This document shows, piece by piece, positions 1-11,200 of a stretch of DNA of 64,000 nt (the first letter of the stretch is position 1; the number at the start of each line of letters is the position of its first letter). The position numbers and the translations under genes are program-made. Where the stretch lies: contig CM046833.1 in NCBI GenBank assembly GCA_025618425.1, positions 38,693,274-38,757,273 of the forward strand, read 5' to 3'. Origin of the DNA: Heliocidaris tuberculata (lineage: Eukaryota; Echinodermata; Echinoidea; Camarodonta; Echinometridae). The notes under the pieces were generated by a model. The model was not told where the DNA came from, made no database searches, and saw nothing but the letters and a program-made list of their open reading frames with translations.

Positions 1-79
1 TGATGGTTTTGAATTCTGAATTTTAACAGCATGAAAGACACAACTATTTGAACCAACACTCTTGTACAGTGTATCATGA

Positions 80-275
80 ACACCAGTGGACCTTTGAGTT
101 TGACCTCATGGCCCCCACATCTAGTCAAATCAGTGACACACCAGCATGCATGTTTTGTGCCAAGTTTGAAGTTGAACTGTCAAACATGAGAACGAAAAAG
201 AGATGGAGAGATGGACGACCCCAAAACATAATGCCTCTGGCCACTTTGTGGTGGAGGCATGAAAATATAAAGTAG
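80..275 (+). repeat. fragment of the dispersed repeat ending in 'aaaacataatgcctc'
   Basis: Its end (GGACGACCCCAAAACATAAT, then a GGAGGCAT inverted end) matches the end of the larger tandem repeat at 9590-10828, so it is a truncated member of the same family. The 75-codon ORF over it is fortuitous. Confidence 0.5.
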
Positions 276-455
276 ACACATGCCAGTATTAGTTGTTTTG
301 GCTAAGAATAAGGAAGAAAAACAAACATAGGAGAAGCATTTTGCCATATTGTCCTTCTCAACATAGTAAAGATCTCTAGGCCTAAATTATCAAAATAAAC
401 CTGCATGCACTTAACAACATTCAAGATAAGATTTTTTTTTTAACTCTTAACTCAC

Positions 456-689
456 TCATTATTTCGTGCTCCGAATGACTTGGCCTGTTGTCTCCACCGC
501 TCTGTAAAATGTTGCCAGGCAAAATACAATGTGGCTCCATTCAAAATGGCAGCATCATAATCTTCTGCACTTGTGATGCATGTAACACTGTGTCAGTCAG
601 CTTCACTGGCTACCTCAGCAATCTCCCGACAACAAATGCAGTCGCCAGGCTCAAAAGATGGCATCACGTGACAGTGACCACAGAGGCAC
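456..689 (-). pseudogene. P2XR_C-like gene exon 2 (cysteine motif) with nonsense codon
   Basis: It starts after a TTTAG acceptor. The reading frame gives CLCGHCHVMPSFEPGDCICC, then REIAEVASEAD, a TGA at 593-595, then HSVTCITSAEDYDAAILNG and LYFAWQHFTERWRQQAK. Similarity resumes in the same frame after the stop, so it looks like a point nonsense change and not a frameshift. The exon ends either at a GTGAGT donor (456/455) or at the overlapping TGA. Confidence 0.6.
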
Positions 690-776
690 CTAAATAAATA
701 AACAAATTATTAAAAAAATTGTAAAATTAGCTGAAGCAAGTTTCAAGAACATCTAGTTTAACAATGTGTGGTTAGA

Positions 777-833
777 GTTAGGATTAGGGTTAGGTTGACT
801 AGGGCTAGGGCTAGGGTTAGGGTTAGGGTTGGA
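777..833 (+). repeat. interstitial telomere-like (TTAGGG) repeat
   Basis: Imperfect run of GTTAGG and GGGCTA units with at least three adjacent TTAGGG hexamers. TTAGGG is the metazoan telomere unit. It lies at the 3' end of the broken exon copy. Confidence 0.7.
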
Positions 834-869
834 GGGGGTCTGCACTTCTTCAGTATTACTATAAACCGC

Positions 870-1113
870 CAGCGTCTTCTCCGATCACTCCGCCGTCGTT
901 CCCCCGTTCCCCCGTTCCCGAGGCTTGGGTTCATGCTGGTAAGGCAGCGGCTGAAATTCAGCGTTTTCCTCACCAACATTGTCTTGATTTTCAACTTCTC
1001 CCACGTCTCCATCGTCATAATCCGTCATTATCCGAGTCCGATGGGTAACTGGATGTATCATCTTCCACTTCTATGTTTAAATCAAGCTGTGGAATATCGT
1101 CAGACGCCGACAT
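870..1113 (-). pseudogene. broken second copy of the P2XR_C-like first exon, inside the intron
   Basis: ATG at 1113 opens a 32-codon acidic reading frame (MSASDDIPQLDLNIEVEDD...) that stops at 1015-1017. A one-base shift restores an acidic frame reading DDGDVGEVENQDNVGEEN, then FQPLPYQHEPKP, which matches the YxxEP segment of the intact exon at 1891-2180. There is no good donor at its end. I read it as a decayed paralogous first exon, lying beside the telomere-like repeat. Confidence 0.4.
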
Positions 1114-1285
1114 TTTCGATGGATTTGGCAGCGTTTTCGAGTGTCGAATGGCGAAAAAATACTTAATACTAGTATCCTTTTAAAAGTTTAGTGAATGAAC
1201 TACAATACTTGGAATCCAGTCTGCATACATTACTTGTTGCTATGTCTGGCAAGCTTTCAGGTTGTCAAGAACAACCTTTGTTTAA

Positions 1286-1693
1286 CCCTTTCAGGACAGG
1301 AATTATTACAGGGCTAAATTGATCACATTTTGTTCTTCAAATTGGCAACAATAATATTTTTCTTTTAGTGCTACAAGATTGTGATAAAGGGTAATGTCTT
1401 TGAAAACAATATACATGGTTAAAAGAATTGTCAAAAAGTTGAAAAAGTTGTGAATTTCGATAAAAAACAATGATTTTGAACCTCTCAATGTGTTGCCAAT
1501 TTAAGGATTTTAAAGCTTCTTCTCCTTTTTAAAATTCCTGGGATCAAACGCAATATGGTCATGTAACAAAAATAGACATAGTGTGTGCAAAAATTTTTGC
1601 TCTTTCTACTCATGTATCTGGTATATTTTTCAGGACTCTGAATCAAAAGTTATTGCGCCAAACCACAAAATGTGATCAATTGTCTCGAAAGGG
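1286..1693 (-). mobile_element. piggyBac-like MITE, copy 1 (TTAA-flanked)
   Basis: A 408-bp element flanked by TTAA at 1282-1285 and 1694-1697. Termini are CCCTTTCAGGACA and, inverted, CCCTTTCGAGACA. It is the reverse complement of the element at 25176-25583, which has exactly the same length. TTAA target sites plus CCC termini are the piggyBac signature. It lies in the P2XR_C-like intron and encodes nothing. Confidence 0.75.
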
Positions 1694-1890
1694 TTAAAAA
1701 GTATGCCTAAAATTAGTAAACAGGTCTATTAGTACACACACAGTTCTCAAATACAGTTCTCAGCTCAATGACGAGACCAAGTCCAAGCCACGGTGGGCAT
1801 TGCGGGGCGGAGCCGAGTTAAACGTTCGCCGGGTCGAGAATTGCTCGGGGACAACAACTAATATACTTTGGAAGATAAAATTAAACTCAC

Positions 1891-2180
1891 CATTCAGTAT
1901 TTTGTAGACGATTATCATCAGCTTGCGCCGGCAAATCATCTAAATTTTCCACGACACCCCCGTCTTCTACATCAGCCAATGGCTCGTACATCCTAAATTG
2001 GATGCCAGCTGCTTGAGCCTGCGTTTCATCCCCATCTTCTTCCTGAATTTCATCGCCTTCTCCTGCATACACCTCCCATTCTGATTCATCACTTTCACTG
2101 CCCGAAGAATATTTCAACTCTAAGTCACTTTCTTCTCCGTTTTTTTCATTTTTTTGCGGGTTGATTGACGATTTTAACAT
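1891..2180 (-). CDS. P2XR_C-like gene exon 1 (acidic N-terminus)
   Basis: ATG at 2180, 96 codons plus two bases, closed by GTGAGT. The product is strongly acidic, with clusters such as SGSESDESEWE and EGDEIQEEDGDE, then IQFRMYEPLAD, which resembles the YxFEP segment preceding the cysteine motif in this family. Its last two bases pair in phase with the exon at 689. No promoter element is obvious upstream. Confidence 0.6.
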
Positions 2181-3596
2181 TTAAAACCCTGACTTTGTTC
2201 AAACAACTTTTTTGGGGTGAATATGTACGGTATATGTGCCCCACGCATATAATTAACACACAGTAATTTTTTATGCAGTGAATCGGAAGTGATGATTGCT
2301 ACAACCGTTGACTTCATCTAAAAGGCGGCTGATTTGAATAATAGTGATTTATTTTTAGAAGGCGAACCCCAAAATAATAGTTTTTTGCTCGAATAAATCT
2401 ACTAAGGCACAAAAAAAATCTGAAAAAATATTTTTGAGTTTCTGAAGTTACAAGCTTTCCATCGATACAACATAGTCAATCAATCAGGTTCTACTTTAAG
2501 GTCTGCTGTTAGAGGGTGTTATCTGAACCAATAATTAGTTAGAATAGATGATAATTACAGACTAAAGTAGGGAATTATGAGTGATTTAGAAAAAACATAA
2601 GGAAATGCTGTCTTTCATTCATTTTGTACACAAAACTCTGAAGTTCTGTTTTCAGGCTGACATGAGATCACAAATGTCACATGACTCAGCAACAGAAAGA
2701 CTGATTTTTTTGGTGTCAAAAGATGCACAAGACGTGAAAGAAGTAATCAAAAAGTGGCATGGCATGAAATGCAGCAGTTCAATTTATGCAGCAAAATTTG
2801 TCTTCAGGGGGTGGGGGTGGGGCCTCGGCCATGGGAAGGGGGGGGGGGGGCTCGGAAGCCATCCCCTTGATCTCTGCCGTGACGTGACCCATCGCTGTGA
2901 AATTTTGCATGAACCTTGTAAATCTCTGTAATTCTTATTTTCATTTAATATTAAAATTTATGCAAATTATATGCATGAAATACATTTTTTATTGATAATC
3001 AAGTAAAGAATGGTCTTAGAGATGATTTGTTAATGCAAAAAATTCTTTATAAACCTTAAAAACATAAATACCAAAAAAAAAATGAGAAGTAATTTTGAAT
3101 TCTCGTGTTTTACTTTTTGCATTAATTTCTGATGTATTTCTTTGTTTCGAAACTGTAACTTTTTCATTGTTTTTTAAGGTCTGCTGTAAGATGGTGTTAT
3201 CTGACCTAATAATCAGTTTAATAGAAAAGATGATAATTACAGACTAAAAGAAGAAATCATGAAATTTGTTGATGGCCCCCCCCCCCCCCCCCATACTGTA
3301 AATGTTAAACTTTCTTCAATCAAGGAATTTTCATACCTGCCAACATTTGAAAATAAAAAAATCTTACTCTCATGTGCGCAACGCGTACATCATGAGCGTG
3401 GAGCGCGAAATCCCAGGTGGCCGGGGTCCAGCTCTAATGCTGTACTCCTGTAGATGCTTCCTGGTGACATCTTAGCCTTATTTTTTGACATATGACCACA
3501 CTGAATGAGTCATAATTTAATGATAAAAATCATGAATATTTTGGCTTAATGAGCTTCTTTTCATATACATTGCATCTAACATTTATAAAGACCGGT

Positions 3597-3647
3597 ATGT
3601 GTGGGTGTGTGTGTGTGTGTGTGCGTGCGTGTGTGTGTGTGTGTATA
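3597..3647. repeat. (GT)n microsatellite
   Basis: Nearly uninterrupted GT dinucleotide run with a few GC steps. Confidence 0.9.
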
Positions 3648-4082
3648 GTCACAAAGTCAAACTTCCCTGGAACTGATCAGCTGATATGGAAAAATGCTTC
3701 TTTTTGAAATTCCATGACACTCAAGAAATATCCTGACCATATGCAGTCAATCACATATAAATGGAAAAAAACCCTACGAGGAAGCTAAAGAGTTAAAAAA
3801 AAATAATAAAAAATGCTTGGACACGAAGAACTTTTCTAAGTTTGCATCGAGTGAACGCGCCACACTACCAGTAATCAAGAAAAGCTAGGCCGCTAGGGCT
3901 GGGAAAGAAGTCCGCCTGCTCCCGCTGGAATTTACTTTCCAGCAGGTTTTCTTGCTCACTGTTCTACATCGATTTGACATTAAAATACTAATTCTACATT
4001 ACCTGGATCATGGAAAATGACGATTAAACTCAATTTGGACTCATTTCTAGAAGCTACAACTACTTTTTGAAGGCCAAAAACC

Positions 4083-4427
4083 GGTCCTACTAAAAGCAGC
4101 CAACAGCAGCCAACAGCAGCCAACAGCCGCCAACAGCAGAGTTGAAAACTAGCCGAAAACAAATCCCGGAGCAGCCAAGAAACAACCAAAACGCTCCTTA
4201 TATATTGCTAAGGCTATTCTGAATATTATGGTACGAAATCAGCAAAAAATAAGTTATTTTAGGGCCTAAAATCAGCAAAAGAATAAAATGATAAAAAATA
4301 AATGATCGATATGGTTGTTGGCGGCTTTTAGTAGATCAGACTCTTGGCGGCTTTTGGTAAATCGATTACCGTGTCTTGGTATCCTGTTGGCTGCTGTTGG
4401 CTGCTGTTGGCGGCTTTTAGTAGGACC
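4083..4427. mobile_element. short inverted-end element with GCAGCCAACA minisatellite termini
   Basis: The left end reads GGTCCTACTAAAAGC followed by repeated CAGCCAACAG units. The right end is the reverse complement (CTGTTGGCTG units, GCTTTTAGTAGGACC). Internal GGCGGCTTTTAGTAG fragments are degenerate further copies. It has no coding capacity. Confidence 0.6.
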
Positions 4428-5271
4428 CCCGAAAACCAGTACTTGGGTTTATGATTTCTGATCGCGCGATCGGTCTAACAACATGTACAATGTAGCAGAC
4501 AGCTTATGTATGCATGATACGCATACTGCATTGCACTGTGCACTGTGCCAGCGCAAAGAGGGTACATTGATATGATAATGCACTTGAACAGTCCCTATGT
4601 AGTATAACACACACATGTGAATGCATATACGATATGTACAATTTTTTTTTTTTTTTTTCCTTCCGAATGTAAAAATCATACTGTTCCGATTATTCACCCT
4701 TTTTTGAGGGAAAAATCGGAACGAATACGACAAAATCGGACTGGTTGGCAGGTATGAATTTTAACCACCTTATTTCTTTAACAATGACTAAGTCATAATC
4801 TTCCCAAGGGTCTTAACTTTAATCCGTAGGCCCTACATGGCAAATCTTTCATTCATTATGAATGTTTGAATCATCACTTTCATAACCACTCTCCCTCTTT
4901 ACTTTTTGTCCATTAGCCTAAAAGAAAATTATGATGCTATCTTCCCCATATTTCATTACATACTTGTATTTTTCTTTTTCATTCATCAGTGCCATAAAGA
5001 TCTGGTCATGAGATGTCCTTTTCATTTCTTTAAAATCTTCCTTTGTTCAAGAATTTTAACCACATCATTTCTTTCAAAATATCTAAAGTTTATTCTTCCT
5101 AAATGTCTTCTCTATAATCCCTTATTATCGCTTCGGTCAAATCTTTTTTGCTGTGAAGTTGTCAAAATAACCAATCCGTGAAGGCTTTCCATGATACTGT
5201 ACATGTAAACAGGTAGAACAATGGATGTGGTACCTGTTACACTGTTACATATGACACAATGGAGGAGCATT

Positions 5272-8200
5272 TTAGCTCACCTTTGATTTCTTTCCCTTTC
5301 CTGCAAGTACTTTGAAAAAGTCACCATGGAAGGATGCATTGTGTAGGGTAGCTTCCATCAGGGATGGTATGCAGCACATCATCTCTGCCACATCAAGTGA
5401 CATAGTAGGTCCACAATGTCTCATAACAAAGAGTTCAACCTGGATAAATTGACCGCATGATTATCAATATGACACAGAATGTAGGTGTTTATTTGGATGT
5501 TAGTCATACATGTGTAAACTACATGAGCAAGTGCCAGATGTGCTGCTAGAACTATTAACGTTACCAGGGGGTTAAAAGATAAAAGGAAATGAAAATAGGA
5601 TTAAAGGCTGAGAAACTATTGCCACGACTTTTCATATCATATTTTATACTGAACAGAGAGCCCTAACAAATTTGTCAAATACAGGAATCAAATGGAACAG
5701 AGTTCAGTTTAGAAGACCTAGGACAGACAAAATACGAAGAGAGTATAAGAACAGGTGGCAACAGATTGTAGGTAGTTATTTTTCTTGCATTTTCTCTCAC
5801 ACCATCTGGTGACACGCACGGGTACCATTACATTCATAATTAATGTTAATAGCCAATTTGCTTGGCAAATAACACTGCAGCCAGAAATGAAGGGGGTGGG
5901 GGGGGGGGGGAGATGATGACAATTTAGTTTAGTCAAGGGAGAGTAAAACAGTGAAGCAAGTTCATTATACCCCCTCCCCCTCACAAAAATTTAGTCTCGG
6001 CAAGGAAAATCTTGATTCCAACGCCCCCCCCCCCTCCAGCAAATATTCAAAAATTCTGAAGTGATCATAAGTCCTCTAATCAATTCAAAAGCTTATTTAT
6101 ATCAAAATACATGTACATGTATTACATTATGTAGGTCAGGAGTTGCTATTGATACCAAATTCAAAGTGTGCTGCAAATGATTCATATCAATTAGTCTAGT
6201 CGGAAATAGGGTTCCCATGCACCATCGAGATACATTTTTGTAACCAAGTTTTTTGTAATGCCTGAAGTGTTTAGTTAATGAATTTTTATGTTCCCATTGC
6301 CAAATCGTGTCCCATGGTGTCAAAATCGGTCATTTGGGGGCCATCTTGCATATTTGATGAAATTTCATAATTAGCATATCTTTTGAACTAGACATTATGC
6401 AAGTATAATGAAAACAGCTTTTTTGACTAATATTAGTATAAGGATTCGATTTAGATAGTTTCTTTTGTGATTTGATTGACCTAGATTCCACAAAACATCA
6501 AAATGAGTGAAAAAAGTGCTAAAATGTTCACTAAAAATCGGGCATACTAACAGCATTATGTTTTTTAATAGCAGAAAAGATATTATCCTGTTATTTTTTG
6601 CTACAATATGTTGAGAGGGATATAATCATGATTTTCATGCAAAAGCGAGCACTGAGAAAAAAAAGTAAACTTAAGAACTTTTAATAGAAAAAAAGTGATT
6701 CATTAATTATGTTTACTTTTTTATTCTTTATATATGATCAAACTCACCACAGGTGGTCTAGTGAATGTATAACCTGCTACTGTATGTGCTGTCATGTCAA
6801 GACCAATGCCCAGCTTCATCTCCTCTGATGAAACCCTGTCCTTCACCAAGGCTGCTACATCTGGGTCCTGACTCTCAAAGGCTACATCAACAATGAAATC
6901 ATTGTTCATTCCAAACATGCCTGACCTCTGCTGAATCATGGAGTTCATTACATGGGTTGCAACGGCTTTGTTTTGTGACACTGTGAAGTATAGGAGATAC
7001 CGAAACTCCTCCTTCCTACGCAGCACTTCTTCATTAATCAGCCTGTTAAATTCATTATAATCTGATTCATACAGGGAAGCAAGATAGACACCAGCCATGT
7101 ACTCTTGAAACAGCTTGTGAGGGAAAAAGACTGGCAATAGCACATGAGGATTCCTGGAATATACCTCGCTAAAGGTAATTCTTTCCTCCTGAGACAAAAT
7201 CCCAACTCTACAGGCAGTTTCCTTGGATTCTGGGAATTTCTTGAAATCCCCTTCTCTGAAAGTGAGGGTATTGCTCCGCAGACTTGTGAGAGCTAGTTCA
7301 GCAACTGGTTTGAGTTGTGCATCAATTTCTTCGAGATAGGCGATAAATGTCGGGCTTCCTACTTTTCTCATCTTTTTCTGAGCATAGTGTTCCTTAAGAA
7401 AGCAGATCATTTCCTTAAATATTTGTGAAAAAGTTTGCAGTGATTTCATTTCTTTCAGTTTTTGCTCATCCAGCTCTTTCCACATAAGACACAGCATGGC
7501 TACATAGATAGGATAGTGGGCCATGTTTTCAGAAAAAACATCATTGTCCTTGGTGAATTGGATAAGCTGATTTGCTCTAGCCTCATTGTTTGGAAAGTAT
7601 TTATGAATGTAAACTGATAAATTCTCTCTGCTGAAACCCTCAACATGAATGAAGGTGTACAAGTTCATTAAGTCACCATCTGATCTTATCTCTACTGCTC
7701 TCCATGGGCGAGTGGTCACTAAGACTGGGCAAGAGGCGAGTTGATCTGAACAAAGAATATCTACAAGTCCAATATCGGCTCTGTGGGAAGGGCTTCCACA
7801 TGCTTCTGAGGAGTCGACTTTTGGCTGTAATGGCTGAAGTTGCATTTTATCAGTAGCCTGTGACTGGTGACACTGTGACTTTGAACTCTTTTTGGTTTTC
7901 TTCATGACTTTGCCACTGAATTCGTCTAACCCATCGAATGCAATGAATACCTTGTCAGGATTTGACCGGATATACTCTGTAATCTGAGAAACTGTTGCTG
8001 GATTGTTTTTGGCCAGATAAGACTTTGCTATCTGACCAAGAGTGTATTGCTTGGCATCACGTAGATGAACAATCAAAACCCACAAAAACTTTTTGAAATA
8101 CCTCTCTTTGATCCAGTCCCATGCAATCTTAGCACACAGTGTTGTTTTCCCAGCTCCTGCCTCTCCCTGAACCATAATTCGCTTGGGAACTCTTCATTGA

Positions 8201-11200
8201 CTCTGAGATCAAGTAGATCATTGTAATCTAGCAATCGCTTTTCTGCCCCATATTCTTCTTGCAAGACAAGGTTTGTGTACATGTCTTCAAACTGCACAAG
8301 GGAAGCAGGATTGAGAGGATCAGCTCTGATCTTACAAAGAGTAGACCGGTATTTGAACTTGAAATCGTTTGCACATCGCTCAATCAGTTCAGGAGAAAGT
8401 GGTTCAGTCTGAGATTCAGCTGAAAGAGGTTTGGTCTGTGATTCTAGTGGTCTTGATGGCTGTCCTAAAAATACATGAAGAAAAATATCAAGAAAATCTT
8501 TAATACAATGATGTATTCCACATTCAGATGATCTAGGTAAACATATTTCGATCCATACAATGTAGGAATATGTGAAAATTTGTAAAGGTCATTTGTTTAT
8601 AATGTGGAATAAGTCTAAATCCTCAAAATCCTACATGTATTTATCTTAATCTAAATGACGTCACTCATCCAATGTATGTACATGTATGATGTACAATATT
8701 AATATTGAAGTGTATTTCAACACAGATTATTTCAAATTCAAAATCTGAACATTACAAACCCAAGTACATGTTGTGAGAATACTAGGCCATATATAAGCTA
8801 CTACTAGTGTATTTCAGAAATATCTGAGTTTGCCAACAATCATGCATCTTATAATATGAAGTAACAATGTTAATACTCGAATGATGCATAACTATTCCAT
8901 GTATACAGTGCTCGAAAAAGTGCTTGGGTGAACAAAGTTTCAAAGTCAATTATGAAAGCATGTGACCCAACAAAACGTTGTGGAAGGAGTTACAACAAAA
9001 AGCAGTATCTATCGTAACAGTACATGAAAATGACTTTCACCATTTTAGGTATAGCTTTTCATGTGTAGTGAGTCTCTTTATAATTTTACCTGTGCTGTTT
9101 GGAAGTAGACGTCCATTGCGTAGTCTGTCTGATAAGTCACCCAAGTCAATCTCTTGAAGTTTGTCTGCCAAAAGTTCTCTTTTGTTTGTGTGTAGAGATT
9201 GCTGCATGGTATTCCATTTCATGAGTACAGCCAGGAATGCATTGGTGTAGTTATGCAACTTCTCAATCAGGATCCCATCTAGTTGCGGATGAGGGATCCC
9301 TAGAGATATCCCTACAGCCATGTAGTAAGATGGATGGATACCCTGGGCCAGCTTCAGGAACTCCAAATCACCAACAGTACTGCAAGGAAAATCAACAAAA
9401 AATAATTTATGAATTGTAGATACTTTTGATAACCTTATGGTTATGGGGAAAGTAAGGAAATTTTAAAGATTTAAGACATTACACGTACACATAAACTGTA
9501 CAGCAATAATTTGGATTTTAAGAGATTGTAAGCTTAAACTAAGATATTCGATATAAAACTTCAGTACACATTTTTGTCACCTGCCATTCTAAAACAAGAT
9601 GAATGCGACTGCGTCTCCTATATGCCTCCGCCTAAATTCAGTTGATGGCTCAAACTGTTCTTGAAATATTGTGATAACCAGAATAAAAAGCCTATATGTT
9701 AATTGACTTTGTAAACAAATTTTTAGGCATTACTCCCAGTATTAAAGATCGTATGCTCAATCTGTAATTAAAATCACAAGTCATTACAGATCAAGCATAC
9801 GATCTTTAACACTGGGAGTAATGCCTAAAAATTTGTTTACAAATTAAAATTCCTTCCATTAACCTTCTTCAATTACTAATGTTAATTGACCTCTTTGACA
9901 TTTGACCTTACACCTTATAACCCAAAAGTCTGATCACTTTATCTCCTCCTAGTCATGAATGCAAAATAGTTGAGATATGGTGATAACAAAGGTAAAAAAA
10001 ACATTAATTTCACATACGCCTCTATAACCTGTCACCTTTGACCTAAGTGAACAAAAATCTAATCAGTTTGTCTCACTATGGTCATGCATACTAGTTCCAA
10101 ATTTAAAGTTAATGGATCAAATGGTTCTTGAGATATCACGTTAACAAGGCTAAAACCTGCAATTTCAGAACTGACCTCTATGACCTTTGACCTACATATC
10201 CCAAAATCTGAGATCGTCTTTCTATGGTGATACATACTAGTACCAAGTTTGAAATTCATACCTCAAATGGTTCTTGAGATATCACGTTAACAAGGCTAAC
10301 ACCTGTAATTTCAGAAATTGACCTGTGACCTGTGACCTACATATCCCAAAATCTAATGAGATCGTCTTTCTATGGTGATACATATTAGTACCAAGTTTAA
10401 AGTTCATACCTCTAATGGTTCTTGAGTTATCGTGAGAACAAGTCTAACACCTGAAATTTCAGAAATTGGCCTCTGGGACCTTGACCTTTGACCTACGTAC
10501 CCCAAAATCTAATATTGTCTTCCTATGGTGATACATACTAGCATCAAGTTTGAAGTTCATACCTCAAATGGTTCTTGAGTTATCGCTAGAACGAGTCTAA
10601 CACCTGAAATTTCAGGAATTGGCTTCTGTGACCTTGGCCTTTGACCTACATACCCCAAAATATAATCAGATCGTCTTCCTATGGTGATACATACTAGCAC
10701 CAAGTTTGAAGGTCATACCCCATGTGGTTCTTGAGTTATCGCTAGAACAAGAAAGCGGGACGGACAGACGGACGGACAACCCGAAAACATAATGCCTCCG
10801 GCACCACCTACGGTGGGCGGAGGCATAAAAAATATTATAATGATCACTTGTGAAAATATTTCACTTTTTATTTCTTTGCTGTAAAGAAACGTTCCCTGAA
10901 AACAAGAAATTGACAGGATTTATATACTGATTTGTGATAATTATGTAATACTGACTAGCCTTGTGGGGGGTATCAAAATACATTCATTTGTATATTGCCT
11001 TTGATACAAACATTTTAAAGTAGAATTTCATTGATTTTGAATATTGATTTAATTTTTATTATTGCATAGGTGAAGCTTAGATTGAACAAGGTTATGAAAA
11101 TTCAACGCTTGGAAACATTTGAAGTAATGATTATTATCAATTATAAAATGATATAACACAGCCCCGCTATAGCACCTATAGAGCTCTTTGAACGCTGCTG

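Larger units (their letters stand above)
456..2180 (-). pseudogene. P2X7-intracellular-domain-like (P2XR_C) gene, 5' part, interrupted by a stop
   Basis: Two exons, 2180-1891 and 689-456, join in frame. Exon 1 ends NTE plus TG, followed by GTGAGT. Exon 2 follows TTTAG and supplies the third base, giving NTEWCLCGHCHVMPSFEPG. This WCxCGxC block, the later CICCREI and the CIT motif match the cysteine-rich intracellular domain of P2X7, which occurs as stand-alone multicopy proteins in many invertebrates (family knowledge, recalled and not searched). The acidic N-terminus with a YEP motif also fits. Exon 2 carries an in-frame TGA at 593-595 (EAD, stop, HSVTCIT), so the copy is a pseudogene, a truncated form, or holds a sequence error. 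The rest of the domain would lie left of the window. I infer a zinc-binding role from the cysteines; cellular function is unknown. Confidence 0.65.
2181..5271. other. stretch without recognisable gene
   Basis: AT-rich sequence between two minus-strand genes. It holds a roughly 85-bp direct repeat (2497-2575 and 3176-3253, beginning TTAAGGTCTGCTGT), poly-G/poly-C runs at 2838 and 3276, a GT microsatellite and a small inverted-end element. I looked here for further LRR exons of the NLR on the minus strand and saw none. Confidence 0.5.

Noticed and set aside
777..833. chromosome end
   Set aside because: The TTAGGG-like run is short, imperfect and flanked by exons, so it is interstitial.
2605..2931. 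108-codon plus-strand ORF
   Set aside because: The second half translates a poly-G run; no domain and no splice-consistent neighbours.
9708..10828. CRISPR-like array from regular repeats
   Set aside because: Units are about 165 bp and degenerate, with no short identical repeats and unique spacers, in a eukaryotic genome.
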